DNA of 64,000 nucleotides from Polytrichum commune (GCA_950295325.1 OX485806.1:17484001-17548000), one strand, 5' to 3'. Shown: positions 1 to 13,130, counted from the stretch's first letter. The notes: generated by a model not told the origin, from the letters alone. Translations and numbers: made by a program.

Positions 1-585
1 GAGGGCATGTTGATGCACTTTTGACTCATGTGATATATGATAACTCTTAAAATGAAAAAACTATATATCTACTCCGAGCCTTCATGCCCACGACCAACAC
101 ATGCCAAATGGCAAAGACCACTTCCTATGACTTCCACTCTTCTTTCATTTTCTTTTCTTTTAAAATTCCATTTATTTTAACTGCATGTTTTCTTTCACCG
201 GGTTGTGGATGTCGTAAGCTAGACTCTGCCATCCCAAGCCATAAATTAAACATTTGCAAAACTACACCTTTTACATGTTCTACTAATGATGCATAGTTAA
301 GATCCATGGTATTACATTTTCTAACTTGAAGAATCTGCAATATATAACAGTGCCCCCATTTTGAAGGTTAGTAGTTCATTCAACGTAGATGCAAGTTAGA
401 AGAAGCATCCAGGTCATGGTATGGGTATTTACATAAGGGGAAAAAAATCCCAAAGAGAAGGTTTTGCAGTTCGCCTATTCCAAATACATGATGTAGAGTT
501 CTCAATCGGAGCTTGAAGGTCACATGTCGATCACAAGTATGTTCCATGTGAAAGAGGATGCTCTAGAGCAAAAACGCCATAGCTT
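1..585. other. Unassigned flank before the first element
   Basis: AT-rich sequence with no recognisable gene or repeat. The short open frames here overlap on both strands and show no domain. The last three bases before position 589 (AAT) form the left target duplication of the CACTA element that follows. Confidence 0.5.
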
Positions 586-869
586 AATCATTACAAGGAA
601 AACATGAAAAAATGACTACGATCATATGACTGGATATGACTATCGGTTTTAGGGCAGTCATGTTGAACCAAAGTGATGACTAGAAGTGACTGTAGTCATC
701 ATATGACTAAGTTTTTAGTCATATTGGACATGACCTAGATGTGAACCGTGTAGAGAACGTGTTGGGAACATGTTCTCTCAATATTTTTTATTTTCATGAT
801 AGTCATAATGGACCACATCACTAAGATTAGTTTTTAGCTGACTATGATTTTCAGTTCCTAATAGTGAAT

Positions 870-3050
870 GGTTTTTATATTGCATTTGGACTTCCTTCGT
901 ACTTATTCATGTCGTGAGTCCGGGGTCTTTGATCATTTTAGCAAATGTTTTATGGCAATTTTTGTTGGCTGTATATTGTATTTTGACAATACAATCATTT
1001 TTTTACTTATTTGCAATGTTTTTGAGTTCTATTACTTTTACACAACATCATACTTTATTTCTTGGCTTTGCAATATGCAATTACTTAGTCTATACAATCA
1101 CAAAAAGAAAGATATACACCTATACCTACTATCTTTGCCATGCGACCTCCCTTCTTAATGTCAGACAACATCATCTTCCAAATCTAGATGTTCTTCCACA
1201 ACGTCCAACGCTTGGTTCAACATCTTCCATAATTAGAACCGTGCATCCCCTCAATACATGGGTACCAGGTGTCGTGTCAATGGAAGTGGATATGGGCCTT
1301 AGGCCATGATGTTCTTCGGATTTGCCTTACTACAGACTATGTATTTTAGGTATTTTATCTACCTTTGATGATATTCTTGAGCTTCCTAGATCTCTTCGTT
1401 AAATAATCTTCCACCCATTTTTTTTCTTGTCATTTAAAAAAAACAATTGTTGCATGTGAAGGGGAAATGCAAATGAATTTGTTGAATAAGAGATCAATCG
1501 ATCAAATTTGAAGAGTGTGAATCATCTGCACATGTATTTGATACTCATAAAAATCGTAAAGCAATTTAAGAGAAGAAACATTGCATATGTTGGTTAAATG
1601 CGTTCTTTGAGAACCTTCGTATAATGGATTTATTTATTCCTCTAGGACCTTCAAGAGCTTTACCTCCTCAAACTCTTCTTCTTCCATTGCAGTGGCATCT
1701 TTGTCATCCTCGAGTCCATCATTAATTGCGTTAGAGTTGTTGTTGTACTTGCCTAGACACTATGTTATCATTTGTACAACTTTGAATTCTTCATGTTTGC
1801 TTTTAGTGTTTGGAGATTCCAATAATTATGTTCAAATTTTGTAGTTATACAGTAAAAAATAAGGTCTACATTTAATTATCCACATGGTTTCAAAGTTTGT
1901 AGTCCTACAATCCAAAACAATGACTACATTTTGTCATATGTATGGAAGTCGGCTACAACAATTCATTTTAGAGAGGACATCTAAAGTTTGGAATTGCTAA
2001 CTCTCGCTAAACTATGCCAAATGAAGCAGTGGATTCATGCCTCACTCAAGGCCACTATAGTGGTTCAATTTATTGGGTAATATGTAAATAGTTCATATCA
2101 CTCTTTAATTTCTCGTGTTGCTATAGCAAAGCATATTCCTAGGCATTGGGGTTCCATGGTGTAGGCAACGACACATAGTCTCATTGTACATTGGCAATCT
2201 CCTCCCTCCCAATAGAGTTATAAATGAAACATGCAATGTTTACATTCAAAACATCCCCATCTTGGTAGATGATTTTCTTTAGTTGTAGTATTTGTTTCAT
2301 TAACCATGGGTTTGCTTTGTACATGCTTTTACATTCCGTGCTAAAAAAAACAATTGTCCTATAAATGACAATAATTCATCCTTGATCTTTGTTGCTTGCA
2401 ATGCAAATACACCCATTCCATGTATGGATGCGCTGACACTCTAACCTCCTACTTCCTATTCCAATATGTAAAAGGAGTGAGCTTCGGAATTGCTCATGAA
2501 CCCCATTGCCTATGCAAAATATCCGTCCTAAAATTACACGCCAACCTTTGTTGGTCGCTAGATAAACTAGGCTCTCCATCCCTTTGAAGTAGTAGAGTAG
2601 CTAAAATTATAGACTGTAAAGTAGCAATTGTTGCAGTCTGCACATAAGGTCTTTGCATTTCCTACATGTTTGAATGCAACATTGCAAACTACGCACCATC
2701 CCACCTAGACACTCTTAAAAGAAGAAAAACATCAGCAATGTCTAGCAAATATATTATGATTGATTTCTTGAATTCAAGATCTTGCTTGTACTCTCGAAGA
2801 TATTTGGGGATGATTTTCTTTGACAACATTTTTACACTCATGCATTTTTTATATGGGTATGTGTAACTTGTGAGTTATTGTCTATCTACTTTCTTCTCCT
2901 CTATGTCCCACAATTATAACTGCAAAAGATCCTTTCGTGATCTCGGATTCATTTCCAAATGTTTCTATGGATTTGAAAGGGGTCTAATTTCTTTTTTATA
3001 CACGACAGTCTTCCAAAGGACATATACAAGTCCAGGGATGACGGTTGGAT
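870..3050. other. Interior of the CACTA element, no recognised gene
   Basis: AT-rich interior. Open frames around 868-1309 and 2396-3070 are short and hydrophobic or featureless. They have no transposase or plant protein motif I recognise. Confidence 0.4.
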
Positions 3051-5790
3051 TATTTAGAATTTTAATATGAATGAATTTGATCACGTCTATGCCTAGTCAA
3101 CTTATGACTAGTTGTAGTGCTCAATGAAACAAATAGATGACTATCAATAGTAATCAATATAGTAATCAATAGAAAAACACCTAAACCTAACCGAGGATCT
3201 GTGACTAAGACTAGTCATACATGTAGGACAACCATGACTAAATGTCATCATTCTCTTTATAAACCGATGACTACATGTAGTCATCAAGAATAAACAACCT
3301 AAAACCTATATACAATGTGGATGATATGCAAGAGAAACCCTAAACCCTAATACATTTGTCACCTATTAAACACCTAAACGGTAAATCCAAAACCGTCATT
3401 TAAGTTGTCATTGCTAGTAATTACGACCTTGGCGTGTATGCAAGTTTCTGCTTTAATTGCTTATAGTTAGAGGGTTTGTGTCTAATCTAATCTTATGAAG
3501 ATTGGGCACAAATGACATAATCAAAATGATTTAAATTGACAAAGAAAATTTCATGTTGGATGCTAATTATTAGTCTTATATTCTCCTATAATGTCCTTAT
3601 AAATTGTCCCTTTATTTGTTGACAATAATATTTATAATCTTCCTTGTATATTGGAGATTTTTTTCATTAAAACCACTGCCTACCCTATCCCCATGGGTTA
3701 CCTATCCTATTACCGCACGATTTACTTGTAATTCCGTGGCCGGGTACTTATTTCCATGTCTGCTTCTCTCTTTACTCCAGTGTGTTGTTCTTTGACCTTC
3801 ATTTGTTCTTCGGCCATCTTTCTTTTGGTCTAGCGTGCTTGGTCCTCTCCTTCATCTCCTTATTTAAAGTTTTGTTACTACATTAAGATGTAAAACTTGC
3901 TTCTAGGTGTCTCTAACCTTCGAATCAGTTATTATCTCAACATTGGTCTTCCACTGCAAGAAAAATGGCTCAAATACCTCCACTCTCGCCGTCTTCCTTT
4001 GTACATGTGATACTGAGGTCCGTAGCCAATTTACTGGATAAGCATGTAGAAGAGGTATTCCAAGGAATTGCTAGAATGCCACAGATATCGAGTATTGTTT
4101 TGGATTGAATGTCAATGTTGTTGTTTGACATGTTTGAAGATTCAAAAAACGTCCCTATTCTAGACAAGAGAAGGTGAACTCTTTATAATGATTGTTCCAA
4201 ACTAGGTTGTGAACCTACTTCTACTTGATATTTCATGTTTGATCTAGTACTAGACCAAGGAAGGAGGACCTTTGCATTGGAGGAAGTGGGGACGACGACA
4301 ACAATGAGATGGTAGAATGGGACGAAGAGCGCACACCGCCGCTAAGTTAACGACCCGTAGCAAAGGTGCGTAACCCTAAACCCAAAATCTTTAGAGAATA
4401 TGACTAATATTAGTCATTAGTTTAAACAATATGACGAAGACTAATTATTACTTTAGAAAACATGACTAAGACTAGTTATTTCTATAGAAAATGTAACTAA
4501 GACTAGTCATCTAAGTCATAGTTATGATTAATTATAGTCATTACTCTAGAAAAAATTATTATGGCTAATTATGTAGTTGGTTATCACTAGTGGTTGTGAA
4601 CTCATTTGTAAATTACCCATGTGTATAAGAAAATGCCAAATATAGAGCCTAAAATTTAGGAGATAAAATGATGACCCTGGACGATGTCGACAATCGCATG
4701 TTTACTTACATAAATTTTTTTTATGAGGTTTTGATGTACTTAATCATTGGAACTGCAGGTAGTTGCATCGAATGAAGAAGCTCCACCGCCCTCCACATTC
4801 TCAACATGAGATGTTATACAAATAATGGGTTATAGAAAGGGAGAGAATGAAAAGATGTTTGCACACTAAAAAACAACAAATGTAGAAGGGGATACATTGT
4901 ATGAAGTTATAATACATGAAGGTTTTGTGTCTCTAGAGGTGCAGAAAAGCCACGATGATTAATACAACCTCTTCAAGATTATAGAATTAGATAACCTTCA
5001 TATCAAGAAGATTGGAGAAGTTGTAAGGAACTCTATAATGTAGTCCACCGAGTTTCTACGCCATGCATATATAAAGTCATTGGTGAATGTAAGAAACATA
5101 TTTTGGGTAGAGGATGGTTAGTAGTGTATATGGTTAGTAGTGTATATTATTTGTAATAAGTAGTTTGAATATGTTTAGTAGATGACATATGAATGTGAGA
5201 TGTCTCATAGTAAAGTATTTGTAGACATTGACTATGTTTTGTCATCTATTGTAGTAAAATATTTCAATATATTGACTATACGGATTTATCTTTTGTAGTC
5301 CACTATTTGAATATGATGACTATGCTCAGTTATATTTTATTGTAAATTATTTAAATATAATGACTAGATTTAGCCATATCATGGAATAAAATGTTTGAAA
5401 ATGATGATTATGCTTAGTCATCTTGTTCATACGAGTAACATAATTATCATGAATATAATATTTTTTTAATATAATATTTATAGTCATATGAAATAACTAC
5501 ATTTAGTCATTAAAATTGAAATTCTTACTACTAGACCAAAAATAATGACTAGCCCTTCAGAATGTAAAGCGCCAAATATGACTCATTTTAACAAATAATC
5601 ATGTATTTTATAATTATTTTTAGTTACAATATGACTAATAGTAGTTGTTAATGGACGAATATACTTGTCACATGACTACACGTAGTAAAAATTATGTTGT
5701 CATATAAATACATAATATGACTAATTATAGTCAAAGGACAAAACTACACATGACTAAATATAATCACATAGGTATGACCAAAATATAATA
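3050..5790. repeat. Dense TGACTA/TAGTCA motif region of the CACTA element
   Basis: The motif TGACTA and its complement TAGTCA recur dozens of times in both orientations, densest at 3090-3290, 4380-4590 and 5210-5790. It also recurs in the left flank (about 610-740) and in the right end (about 8940-9020). This matches the subterminal repeat organisation of CACTA elements, where such motifs bind the accessory transposition protein. The binding role is inferred from the superfamily. Confidence 0.6.
4826..5038 (+). pseudogene. Coding-like remnant in the CACTA interior, unknown product
   Basis: One forward frame runs about 210 bases with two internal stops and reads as acidic, protein-like sequence (for example EGDTLYEVIIHEGFVSLEV, then LFKIIELDNLHIKKIGEVV). 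It lies between motif-rich blocks of the CACTA element, so it could be a remnant of an element-encoded protein. I do not recognise the family and it may be chance. Confidence 0.25.
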
Positions 5791-6814
5791 AAAAATAACA
5801 AAAGGTCGAGGGGCAATCCAAAACGAGGTCCCAAAACCCCATGGGGAACAAAAATTGTCCGATATTGTGAGCCCAATATTGAGCCCACATATGTTCCTAA
5901 ACCTTAAAATCATTAAAGATTAGGCTTTGATTTTCTCAACAAGTATTTAAAAACATAAAAAGAGTGGGGCTTTGAGTTGGATTGCAATTTAAACTTTGGG
6001 CTTGGGTGCTAGTGCCCTAGAGTTTGTGGGTTAAAAAGATTCACTTAGAAGAGTAGTTAGTGGGATGGTGAAGCTTTAGAGTTTATACTAAGTAAGCTGG
6101 GTTTTTATTGGTTAAGATAGGACTAGTTGTTGTTCGTTATAAGGGGGGGTACTGTTCAACCTAGAGAAATCCGGGTTGCCGGACTCTGGAGGCGGTTAGG
6201 GAGGCTGCTGGAGGGGTCTGGCTCTCTCTCTCTCTCCACACACGAAGGCAGGCGAGGAAGCTAGCGGCGGGGTGCGGAGAACCCTGCCGAAGAATTGATT
6301 CGGTGGCTCCTTAGGAGGGGGCGGCATTGATATGTTAGGAGGGGGCTGAGGGTGTCTCCCTTGCTGGACGCCCACAGAAGAATGTGAGATGAGAAGGCAG
6401 AAAGACGAGGAAGCGGCGACCTCATGCGGCAGGGCTCGGATCCCGATTGGGAGGGGGCTGCATTGGAGTCGACATTCATTCTTTCAGCCAATTTCATGTT
6501 GTATCGCATCACATAGAGTTGACTCTCACAGGCCACCGAGATCCATGCCCAACAAAACGGTATTTGGTAAGAGGTTGGTTGCCCTTGTTTAACTCTGAGG
6601 GGATTTTAGCATTGGAAAAAGGGGATGGTGAATTCTTTCTCCCAACTGTAAGGAGATGGAGAGGAGTTGCTACCTCTGTAATGAGGCTACTGTTGCGACA
6701 TTGCTAGTTGAGCCTGCGAAGGGGAAGAAGAGCGAATCGAAGTGAGGCAGGTGTTTTAGTTAGTTATGGGCGGCGGGATTCAAGACATTTGCTGGTGGAA
6801 GTAAGGCAGGCAAC

Positions 6815-8047
6815 CCCTACTAGAAAATCATGACCAAATCAACAGAAAATCAATAGATCTATGTTGATCCGGGCACTGCAATAACCGATTTCACTGATTT
6901 TTGAACTTTTGTAAAAATCAACAGTTTGATGCCTATTTTTTTGTTGATCTGAATAGTACAATGACTAAATCAACAAAATTTTAGTAAATGTGGAATCTTT
7001 TTGGAATCTTCTAGAATATATTGGAATATTATGGAATATTTTTAATTTTTTGCAATTTATGGACTTGTAAGTGTATGAGTGTGGAAATAATTACGAATTC
7101 GAAGGGAAGCAAATATTATAAATAAATAATGATATTAAATAATAATAATAGACCGTAAATAGTAAATAGTAATATATAAACTATAAATTATAGAGAATAA
7201 AAGTAAATAATTCACAATAAATAGTAAATAATGGGAAAAAACAATAAATATTAAATATTAAATATCAAAAAATAAATATTACACAGTAAATATCAAACAG
7301 TAAAATTAGACAATAAAATTAGACAGTATATAGTCAAAGGAAGGCAATAAATTATATACATCAAATATATATACAATAAATATACAGTAAAAGAAGGCAG
7401 TAAATTATATACATCAAATATATATAGTAAAGAAAGGCAGTAAATTATATACAATAAATATATACATCAAATATTTACTGTGAATATATACAATAAGTAT
7501 GTACAGTAAATATATACATCAAATATTTACTATAAAAATATAAAGTAAATATATGCATCAAGTAGGTAATAGAGAAAAAATAGTGGCCTTAGTCTAAAAA
7601 TGTTTGAAGCACTCCATATATATCATGTGTGATGTGATGACTTAGTGGTTAAGGCACATGTGTGGGTGTCACTAGGTGCAAGGTTCGAACCCCTTGGCCA
7701 CCACTATTGGCCTTGCCACCTAGGTGAGTGGTAGGTAGTCTATTTTTGTAAGTGAGGTATAGGTTGAGGGTTATTTGGGAGGGGCTAGAAGGTGCGGACC
7801 TACCAACCCTCCATGTATAATTTTTAATGATATATATATATATATATATATAAATTAAATTACCTCTAAACTATCTATCTATCTATATATATATATATTT
7901 TTGTTAATATTTTTGTGACCAGATCAATAGAAAAAATCAACAAAACTGTGTTACATCATGTCCAGGTCAACAAGTCCTAAGTAACAACCGCGACCAACGC
8001 CTTTCTGTTGATTTTTTGTTGATCCGGACGCAAAATTTCTACTAGTG
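6815..8047. mobile_element. Small CACTA-type non-autonomous element, copy 1
   Basis: It begins CCCTACTAGAAAATC and the reverse complement of its other end begins CACTAGTAGAAATTTTG, a CACTA-type terminus. It is flanked by AAC on both sides (6812-6814 and 8048-8050). Subterminal blocks repeat ATCAACAGAAA and TTGATCCGG in inverted orientation. The interior is very AT-rich with ATACAGTAAATATA-like microrepeats (about 7060-7560) and a tRNA-related SINE. It encodes no protein and would need transposase in trans. It sits inside solo LTR A and has a near full-length relative at 34791-35961. Confidence 0.85.
7629..7855 (+). mobile_element. tRNA-derived SINE nested in the small CACTA element, copy 1
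   Basis: An RNA polymerase III A box, TGACTTAGTGG (7638-7648), is followed 33 bases later by a perfect B box, GGTTCGAACCC (7682-7692), the spacing of tRNA-derived promoters. A non-tRNA body of about 110 bases follows and ends in a (TA)n tract. This is the layout of a plant tRNA-related SINE. It is not a functional tRNA gene because there is no matching acceptor stem. Exact ends are uncertain, and I could not assign a named SINE family. Confidence 0.72.
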
Positions 8048-9061
8048 AACCACTACTACTGACTGGAGGATTCGGAATGGTGAATGAGTAAGGAGGTTGG
8101 GTAAGAGGGAATAAATCTGGATGTCAGGAGCGGTAGAAAGCTAGGATTTAGTGTACCTGGATTGATCCAGGACGCATGCCAGAGTTCGGATGCTTGAAAG
8201 GCGAATTAGCTGAAGAAGGAGTTACTACTGAAGCTGGGAGAAGGCTCAGATCTATCAACATGGATGGCTAAGCAGGGAGCAAGTATCAACTCGGAGCTGC
8301 AGGAAGTGAGCAACTACTGGGTTCGGGGAAAATGAAGATTCAGTGCTAAATGTGGAGGTTGGCTGAAGCCAATTGAAAGGCAGAAGATCATCTGAGGCTG
8401 CATTTACTACTGGAGTGGAGGGTTGAACTACCGAGGAGGCTAGATTGAAGTTAGGGTATGGCAGCTGGACCACTCTGCAGGGGAGTATGAGTCGAGGCAA
8501 AGCTGTGTTTTGCAGGCTACTACCTCTGGGGAAGGCTGAAATTAGAATTAGTATAGGAGGCGCGAGTAGTGTAGGATTTATTAAGCAAAGGCAAGTGAAC
8601 CTTGTGAATTGGTGTCTCCTTGATGACATCAGAATTATAGTAGGCTAGTTAGGTGCCCTTCATTGGGAGTTGGATGTTAGAGAGTGGATTTTGATTGTTT
8701 TGAGAATTGAGTTTACTTGGCAAGGACCACAAAGGGAATAGTATTTTTAAATACTTGTAACTTTGGGATCGTTGAATATAAGTTGTGTGTTTTATGTTTA
8801 ATCGGATGGAGCATTGGAATTGTGAGTCCAAGGATTGAGGGGAGCAACACAAGTACATGTGAGCCATAGGCTCTCACCTGGACTAAGACGCATAAGGGTG
8901 GGGGTTTATGGCTGACAGATATGACCGCAATCATTTGTCTAGAGTGACTGGTCCGACATGACCAGGTTGAGAACTAAAAATAATGCTAGTCATCAATGCA
9001 TTTTCTTACCTATATTAGTCATAAATCCCAATCATTTTTTCGTGTTTTCTTTGTAGTGAAT

Positions 9062-10530
9062 TCTCTAGTTTTGAATAATCGAAAGATGACATCCTTCTCT
9101 CCCAATCACTATTGGATTGGTATCGTATTTTTTTAAATATATATTCATACACATATCTATAATGAGGGTTTCACATTAGAACTTTGGATAGCATTAGGGT
9201 TTGGGTAGTTGAAGATTTGTTTTCCAGGTGTAAATCACGTGTAACTATCATGCAAGAACTTACATCCTAGGTAAAATTGTCCTAATATCAATATGTTCAG
9301 AATGTTATTGACCCAAATAATAACTCTGGTATACAAGTATTTTCTCACCTTGAGATATCCACCAAATATCAATGCTTGACCATGAAAAATTTCTTGATAC
9401 CCATGTGCCTATTGTCTAATATCATTACTGATTTTAAATTACAAAAACCTTACATTCACCTATATATCCAACATTGGTCCCAACCTTTAAATTTTAAGGT
9501 CCAAGAGGCCCTTATGAGCCTGAAGGTGTTGTATGGAGGGGTTTAAAGATTATTTCTTGATGTTTTTAGCTAAAAGTGTAAAAAATGACCCTATGTGGTA
9601 ATATGCCATTTTGGGTACATGCATGGTTGGGGTGACCCTTTAGTAGTCATGAATTTTCTTTTGTGGTTTCTGTAAGGAATCCAGAAATGCCTATTAGAAA
9701 TAATTTAATTACACGCAAAAACTTAAAATATTGTTAATAACCACAAATGTTGTTTTTCCACAAATATAATTTTGAGGCACCTAGTCCTATGAGATGAATC
9801 ATTTGTGCAAATTTTTGTGTGTTTAATATGAGTGTAAGCTTGATCACTCCCTTACATCCTAACTTGTTTGAATGTTTTTGAAACCACCAACTATGTTCAA
9901 AACAAATATCATGTTGCATGCGTAATTAAATGCATTAATTGAAGAATATGTCATTTATAAATACATGCAAATTTACACACTTAAGAGTTGCTCCATGTTG
10001 ATATTTATAGATTGATTGAAGTATGTTGCATCTTATAATGTATGTTAGACAACAATAAAGGCATTCCTATGCCTTTCTTTAAGAGAAATACGCAAATGTG
10101 CTAATTCCTTAATGCAATAGAGAAAAGACATTTTAAATAAATTGATGTCACAACATATCTTTAGTTTTGATCATAACATTATATAAGGTTTACAAAGGAC
10201 TATTGTTTTCTTATGTTTATAAGAATATATATTTATAGGCCATATTAAATCCTTTAGAAATTGACAATTTGGTATGGATGACAAGGGTGGAATAGATCCA
10301 AAGTCTATGGATTTTACTAAGTATTAATACATGTCCAATGGGTAAGAAAGCATGTTGTAGATTGTTGATAGGCAAAAGACTTTGTAGTCATGTCTCAAGT
10401 GGTTTGTGAATGATTGGCAGTAGTTACTTTGCAGTTACGTCTTACCATAAGTGATTGGCAATTGCCGATTTCATGGTAACAATTAGGTACTTTCTTAACA
10501 CCAATTAAAGACCTTCGAACACTACCACGG
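9062..10530. other. Unassigned AT-rich region
   Basis: No gene, inverted-repeat element or LTR end is visible. Short frames show no domain. Confidence 0.4.
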
Positions 10531-10744
10531 GAGAATGGATCCCAAGCTTTCTAAAAGAAGTCATACATTGGAGGAGCGGGGGGGGGGGGTGTTTAGTAGA
10601 AAGGGAAAAACATTGGTTAGAATGGAGACACACCACAACACCAAGGATATAGAGCATCACTTAGGGCGTCAAGGGCGACAACAACATGAACACAACATCA
10701 AGGGTGGCGACACTGAAAGCCACTAAGGACAAGGAAAACCACTT

Positions 10745-11155
10745 AGAATGGGAAAGCCACTGAGAGCAGGGAGGAGCAACCGAGAGTGTCACAAGAAACC
10801 ACTGAGGGCAGGGAGAGCCACTGAGAGCAAGGATGAGCTACTGAGAGTGACATCGGAAGCCATTGAGGACAGAGAGAGCCACTAAGAGTGGGGAGGAGCG
10901 ACCAATAGCATCACATGAAGCAATTGAGGACATGGAGAGCCACCAAGAGGAGGGAGGAGTTACCGAGAGTGACATCGGAAGCCACTAAGGTCACCGAGAG
11001 TAGGGAGGAGCAATCGAGAGCGTCATAGGAAGCCACCGAGGATGCAAAGAGCAACTTGGAACGGGGAGAGCCACCACCGAGAGCATGGAGGAGTTATTGG
11101 GAGTGATATTGGAAGCCATTGAGGATGGGGAGAGCAACCGACCTTATGAACGGGC
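10745..11155. repeat. Degenerate minisatellite, about 60-bp unit
   Basis: The segment GAGAGCCACTGAGAG recurs at about 10752, 10812, 10874 and 10935 and again near 11067. Each copy is followed by GGGAGGAGCAACCGAGAGTG and a CATCGGAAGCCACTGAGG-like block. The period is 59-62 bases over about six degenerate units. The purine-rich array starts just downstream of a run of G at 10569-10580. No conserved frame runs through it. Confidence 0.75.
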
Positions 11156-11234
11156 CCACCAAAGGGTTGAATACCGGATTTCAGAAGCAGATATCACGGG
11201 GGGCTGCAACCCGAGGGTATGACCACGTGTTAAC

Positions 11235-11440
11235 TAAATGAGCCACTTAAATGAGTAAGCCACTCCAATGATTCATATCTTGAATTAGTGAGCCACACCG
11301 ACAATTAACAAGCCGCCCTGACAATTAGTAAGTCACTTTAATTTAATAGGCCACTTCAATAATTAAGTAAGCCACTTGTAATTAGTGGGTTCCAATTTTA
11401 GATTAGTTGGTTCAATGCCACTTAGACAATCCATAGGCCA
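11235..11440. repeat. Degenerate short repeats of AATTAGTAAGCCACTT type
   Basis: Variants of AATTAGTAAGCCACTTCAAT recur about every 25 bases in a loose array that continues from the minisatellite upstream. Units are strongly diverged. Confidence 0.5.
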
Positions 11441-11879
11441 CTTAGGTAAAGGTAATGGAAGGTGGAAGGTGGAAGAAAATGAAGGGCAAGAAATAAAATC
11501 TGGTTAATTTTTCCTAAATTCACCCAAACCTAAATACTGCTAGGTATATTTTAGTGCATAGTCTACCACATCTTGAAGATGAAGGATATGTGCTCTCATT
11601 TTGAGATTTTAGTGGGCATTCTTCATCTTCTTCAATAAAAAGAAGATATAATAATCTAGGAGAGAGGCATATGTTGGGCGCCATCTCTCACTACATATAA
11701 AGTTAGGATTAGTCATACCTTATTCACGAAGATAGGCTACGAGAGATAGGTCCTTTGTATCTTCACCATTGTGAATGCAAGAGCTTCAAGCTTAAACTTT
11801 CAAGGTATAGGCAAAATAATTGTTAGCATAGGCACCATCAAGTTGAGAGGTTGTAATTTGAGGAACTTGACAAGTGCTA

Positions 11880-12110
11880 TGTATAGAAACTCACATGAGG
11901 TGAGATAGTCATATGAAATGGAAAGATAACTTGTGTGATAAATTATTATAAAACTCATATGAGGTAAGAAAATTTGTAGGTTTTGAAAGGCAATTGCTTA
12001 CTAAATGATTATAGATATTCACATGAGGTGAGGAAAATTGCATAAGTGGAAGACACTAACTTGAGTGAGAACTCAATTGTGAAATTATAAAGTATGTGAG
12101 TAGAGGTGGT
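11880..12110. repeat. Loose repeats of ACTCACATGAGGTGAG type
   Basis: The phrase AACTCACATGAGGTGAGAT recurs as AACTCATATGAGGTAAGAAA and ATTCACATGAGGTGAGGAAA at intervals of about 65-70 bases. It is an eroded tandem array of three or more units. Confidence 0.45.
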
Positions 12111-12114
12111 TGCT

Positions 12115-13130
12115 TGAGAGACTTGTAAAAATTAAGGAATTTTACATTGTGAGTGATTACCAATTGGAGTGGAAGGTGAGATAAAATGTTTAGATAGTTC
12201 AAAGCAATTACTTAATATGAAAAGAGACAACTCAAGGATGTAGCAAAGAAAGAACATTGTGATAGGAATAGTGTGTGAACATGGGCAAGGATGCGTTATA
12301 ATTGAGCGCATATATATAGAGTTACTAAGTTTCATTCCTTCAACATAATTCAATCATAATTGATTCTTGTGCATCTAAGTTGTTCAACTAGCATTTATTT
12401 CCATAAGGGTCATTAAACCTATGATATCTAAGACTCAAACAAATTAATAATTGAAGAATTGAATTTAATGAGAAGTGGTACAAACAATATGAATATAATT
12501 ACATGATTATAGTGTCATAATTATTGATTGGCTTATATATGGTTGTTCTAAAATTAGACTATGAATATGTATAGCTGAGACTTTCATAGAACTAATGGGT
12601 TACACTAAAAATATACTATATATACTTATTTATAGTTGAGAGTAAGAGATAATTAATGTGACCATGCTAAAAATAGGATAAAACCCATATAGTTGTGACT
12701 CGTATTATGTCAAGAGATTATTATAAGACAAAAGCTACATTATAAGTGGGGTTGAAGATTTGATAAGAATTAACAAGTTTTGAGAGAATGATGCAAAGAT
12801 GTCTCCTCAAGAATTGATAAGAAAGAAAAAGGTTAGCAGAGGCATTATTACACATATGGAGAGAAATTCTTCACTACATGGTAAGAGAGTGGCTGATAAC
12901 AATTTGGTGATTATTAAATTGATTGCCACCTATGTTTCAATGGAAAGAAATTCCGCTCACGGAGAACAACAACTAGGAGAATAGAAAGGAGAGTCAAGAG
13001 AGAATTTTTTCTGAAAAGAATGTGGAGTGACTACTTGGTTACGAAGAAGAAAAATTACTTTTTACTTGGTTACTTAGCAGCGAAGAGGAGGAAGTTACTT
13101 GGTACTTGATGATTGCTACTTGACAAATGG
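12115..13130. other. Unassigned AT-rich region between tandem arrays
   Basis: No gene is supported. A 61-residue frame at 12799-12984 contains a weak internal repeat (MERNSSLHG and MERNSAHG), probably another eroded tandem repeat. Confidence 0.35.

Larger units (their letters stand above)
5866..8917 (+). mobile_element. Solo LTR A (TGTGAGCCC family) with perfect 5-bp target duplication
   Basis: It starts TGTGAGCCCAATATTGAGCC and ends GGGTTTATGGCTGACA, the TG...CA ends of an LTR. The flanks are GATAT on both sides (5861-5865 and 8918-8922). A CATAAAAAGAG motif lies 88 bases from the 5' end (5954-5964), followed by a CT-rich run near 6223-6240. Near the 3' end is a hairpin-like GTGAGCC-ATA-GGCTCTCAC segment and the family 3' block (CGCATAAGGGTGGGGGTTTA). 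A small CACTA-type element inserted at 6815-8047 explains the extra length; without it the LTR is about 1.82 kb. No internal retrotransposon region or second LTR is present, so it is a solo LTR produced by recombination. Confidence 0.88.
589..9058. mobile_element. Decayed CACTA (En/Spm-type) DNA transposon, host of nested insertions
   Basis: The left end starts CATTACAAGGAAAACATG and the reverse complement of the right end starts CACTACAAAGAAAACACG. Over about 32 bases the two ends differ at only a few positions, mostly transitions, and both resemble the CACTACAAGAAA ends of plant En/Spm elements. A 3-bp duplication AAT flanks it (586-588 and 9059-9061), the size expected for CACTA elements. 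The ends are followed by many TGACTA/TAGTCA motifs, like the subterminal transposase-binding repeats of this superfamily. A solo LTR occupies 5866-8917; without it and one copy of its target duplication the element is about 5.4 kb. No transposase domain is recognisable, so it is non-autonomous or eroded. A weaker alternative right end lies at 866 (CTAATAGTG, also followed by AAT), which would make a 278-bp element. Confidence 0.7.

Noticed and set aside
589-866. A short 278-bp CACTA MITE ending at CTAATAGTG with AAT flanks
   Set aside because: The 866 end matches the 589 end much less well than the 9058 end does. A matching triplet can occur by chance. Kept as an alternative only.
3952-3980. 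CACTGCAAGAAAAATGG, which looks like a CACTA terminus
   Set aside because: The preceding triplet TTC has no partner after any TAGTG-type right end, while 589 and 9058 pair in both sequence and target duplication.
3952-4167. A 65-residue reverse-strand gene (3970-4167)
   Set aside because: No domain, and it lies within the CACTA interior; treated as chance.
7629-7700. A tRNA gene
   Set aside because: A and B boxes are present but there is no acceptor stem pairing. The same unit occurs twice inside a transposon, so it is a SINE.
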